From contig CADAOA010000001.1 in the NCBI GenBank assembly GCA_902789435.1, positions 28,050 to 92,049 on the forward strand: a DNA stretch of 64,000 bases, read 5' to 3'. The notes beneath the pieces were generated by a model. It searched no databases. It had not been told where the DNA came from and worked only from the letters and a program-made list of their open reading frames with translations. Origin of the DNA: an uncultured Bacteroidia bacterium. Lineage in GTDB: Bacteria > Bacteroidota > Bacteroidia > Bacteroidales > UBA932. Within the stretch, counting starts at the first letter, position 1. Each line of letters opens with the position of its first letter. Shown one piece after another: positions 63,971 through 64,000 of this stretch. The position numbers and the translations under genes were made by a program.

Positions 63971-64000
63971 AGGAGCCTCGGAGTTATTCCGGGGCTCTTT
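63971..64000 (+). terminator. terminator of the fimbrial operon (at window edge)
   Basis: GAGCCTCGGA (63973-63982) and TCCGGGGCTC (63988-63997) pair over 10 bp with one G-T, 5-nt loop, followed by a T run cut by the window end. Confidence 0.8.

Overview
This 64 kb window is ordinary chromosome of a member of the Bacteroidota, almost certainly order Bacteroidales and most likely an uncultured anaerobic gut-type lineage. The signs are: promoters of the Bacteroidetes type (TTTG, 19-20 bp, TAnnTTTG) in front of many genes; a fimbrillin/DUF3575/DUF5119 fimbrial operon; lipoproteins with Bacteroidetes-style signals; a class M49 dipeptidyl peptidase III; an archaeal/eukaryotic-type ProRS; Hc1-like and BT_3928-like proteins; and anaerobic redox genes (rubrerythrin, NfnAB). 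The genus cannot be named from sequence alone. No phage, insertion sequence, CRISPR array or classical defence system was seen.

Layout. 1-1061: an HSDR_N-type nuclease domain joined in frame to a CCA-adding-enzyme domain (cut by the window edge), divergent from holA. 2180-8323 (minus): a cell-envelope run of GT2, LAB_N membrane protein, ArnT-like GT39, UDP-glucuronate 4-epimerase, alr and a small outer-membrane protein, which together look like a route that decorates lipid A or another envelope lipid with a uronic acid; a 58-residue Hc1-like protein lies just upstream. 8437-17791: secreted or lipoprotein peptidases (S41, M49, C11), an acetyl xylan esterase, an alanine/sodium symporter and a rubrerythrin. 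17925-25990: translation and metabolism (rplY with a structured leader, pth, purB, folP, tmk) around a minus-strand operon holding a nucleotidyltransferase, a CPBP protease, a degenerate phosphomannose isomerase homologue with a Cys/His-rich tail, and an Hsp15-like S4 protein. 25995-32324: a BT_3928-like membrane protein, a phosphodiester glycosidase, and nusA-infB with no rimP in front.

32483-36440 is a lipid A operon lpxD-lpxC-fabZ-lpxA-wbqC in which LpxC and FabZ are separate proteins rather than the fusion usual in Bacteroidetes. 36437-39420 holds a FadL-type porin and a Trp/Tyr- and Ser/Gly-rich repeat lipoprotein. 39512-45929 holds proS, an unknown protein, a DUF3078 protein, tilS and sppA. 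46043-52305 holds a GH9-polysaccharide deacetylase fusion, nfnAB and hisS. An initiator tRNA-Met with an odd T-arm and a strong terminator follow.

52520-64000 is one complete fimbrial operon: promoter, DUF3575 barrel, DUF5119 lipoprotein, two tandem fimbrillins, a third fimbrillin with a BACON-like tail, two large tip-type lipoproteins and a terminator at the window edge.

The observations I rate highest are the metal-ligand-less phosphomannose isomerase homologue with its duplicated CDCG-His5 tail, the nuclease/CCA-enzyme fusion, the rplY leader RNA, the candidate uronic-acid lipid-modification set, and the bulged initiator tRNA. All functions are inferred from sequence motifs read by eye; no database search was possible.
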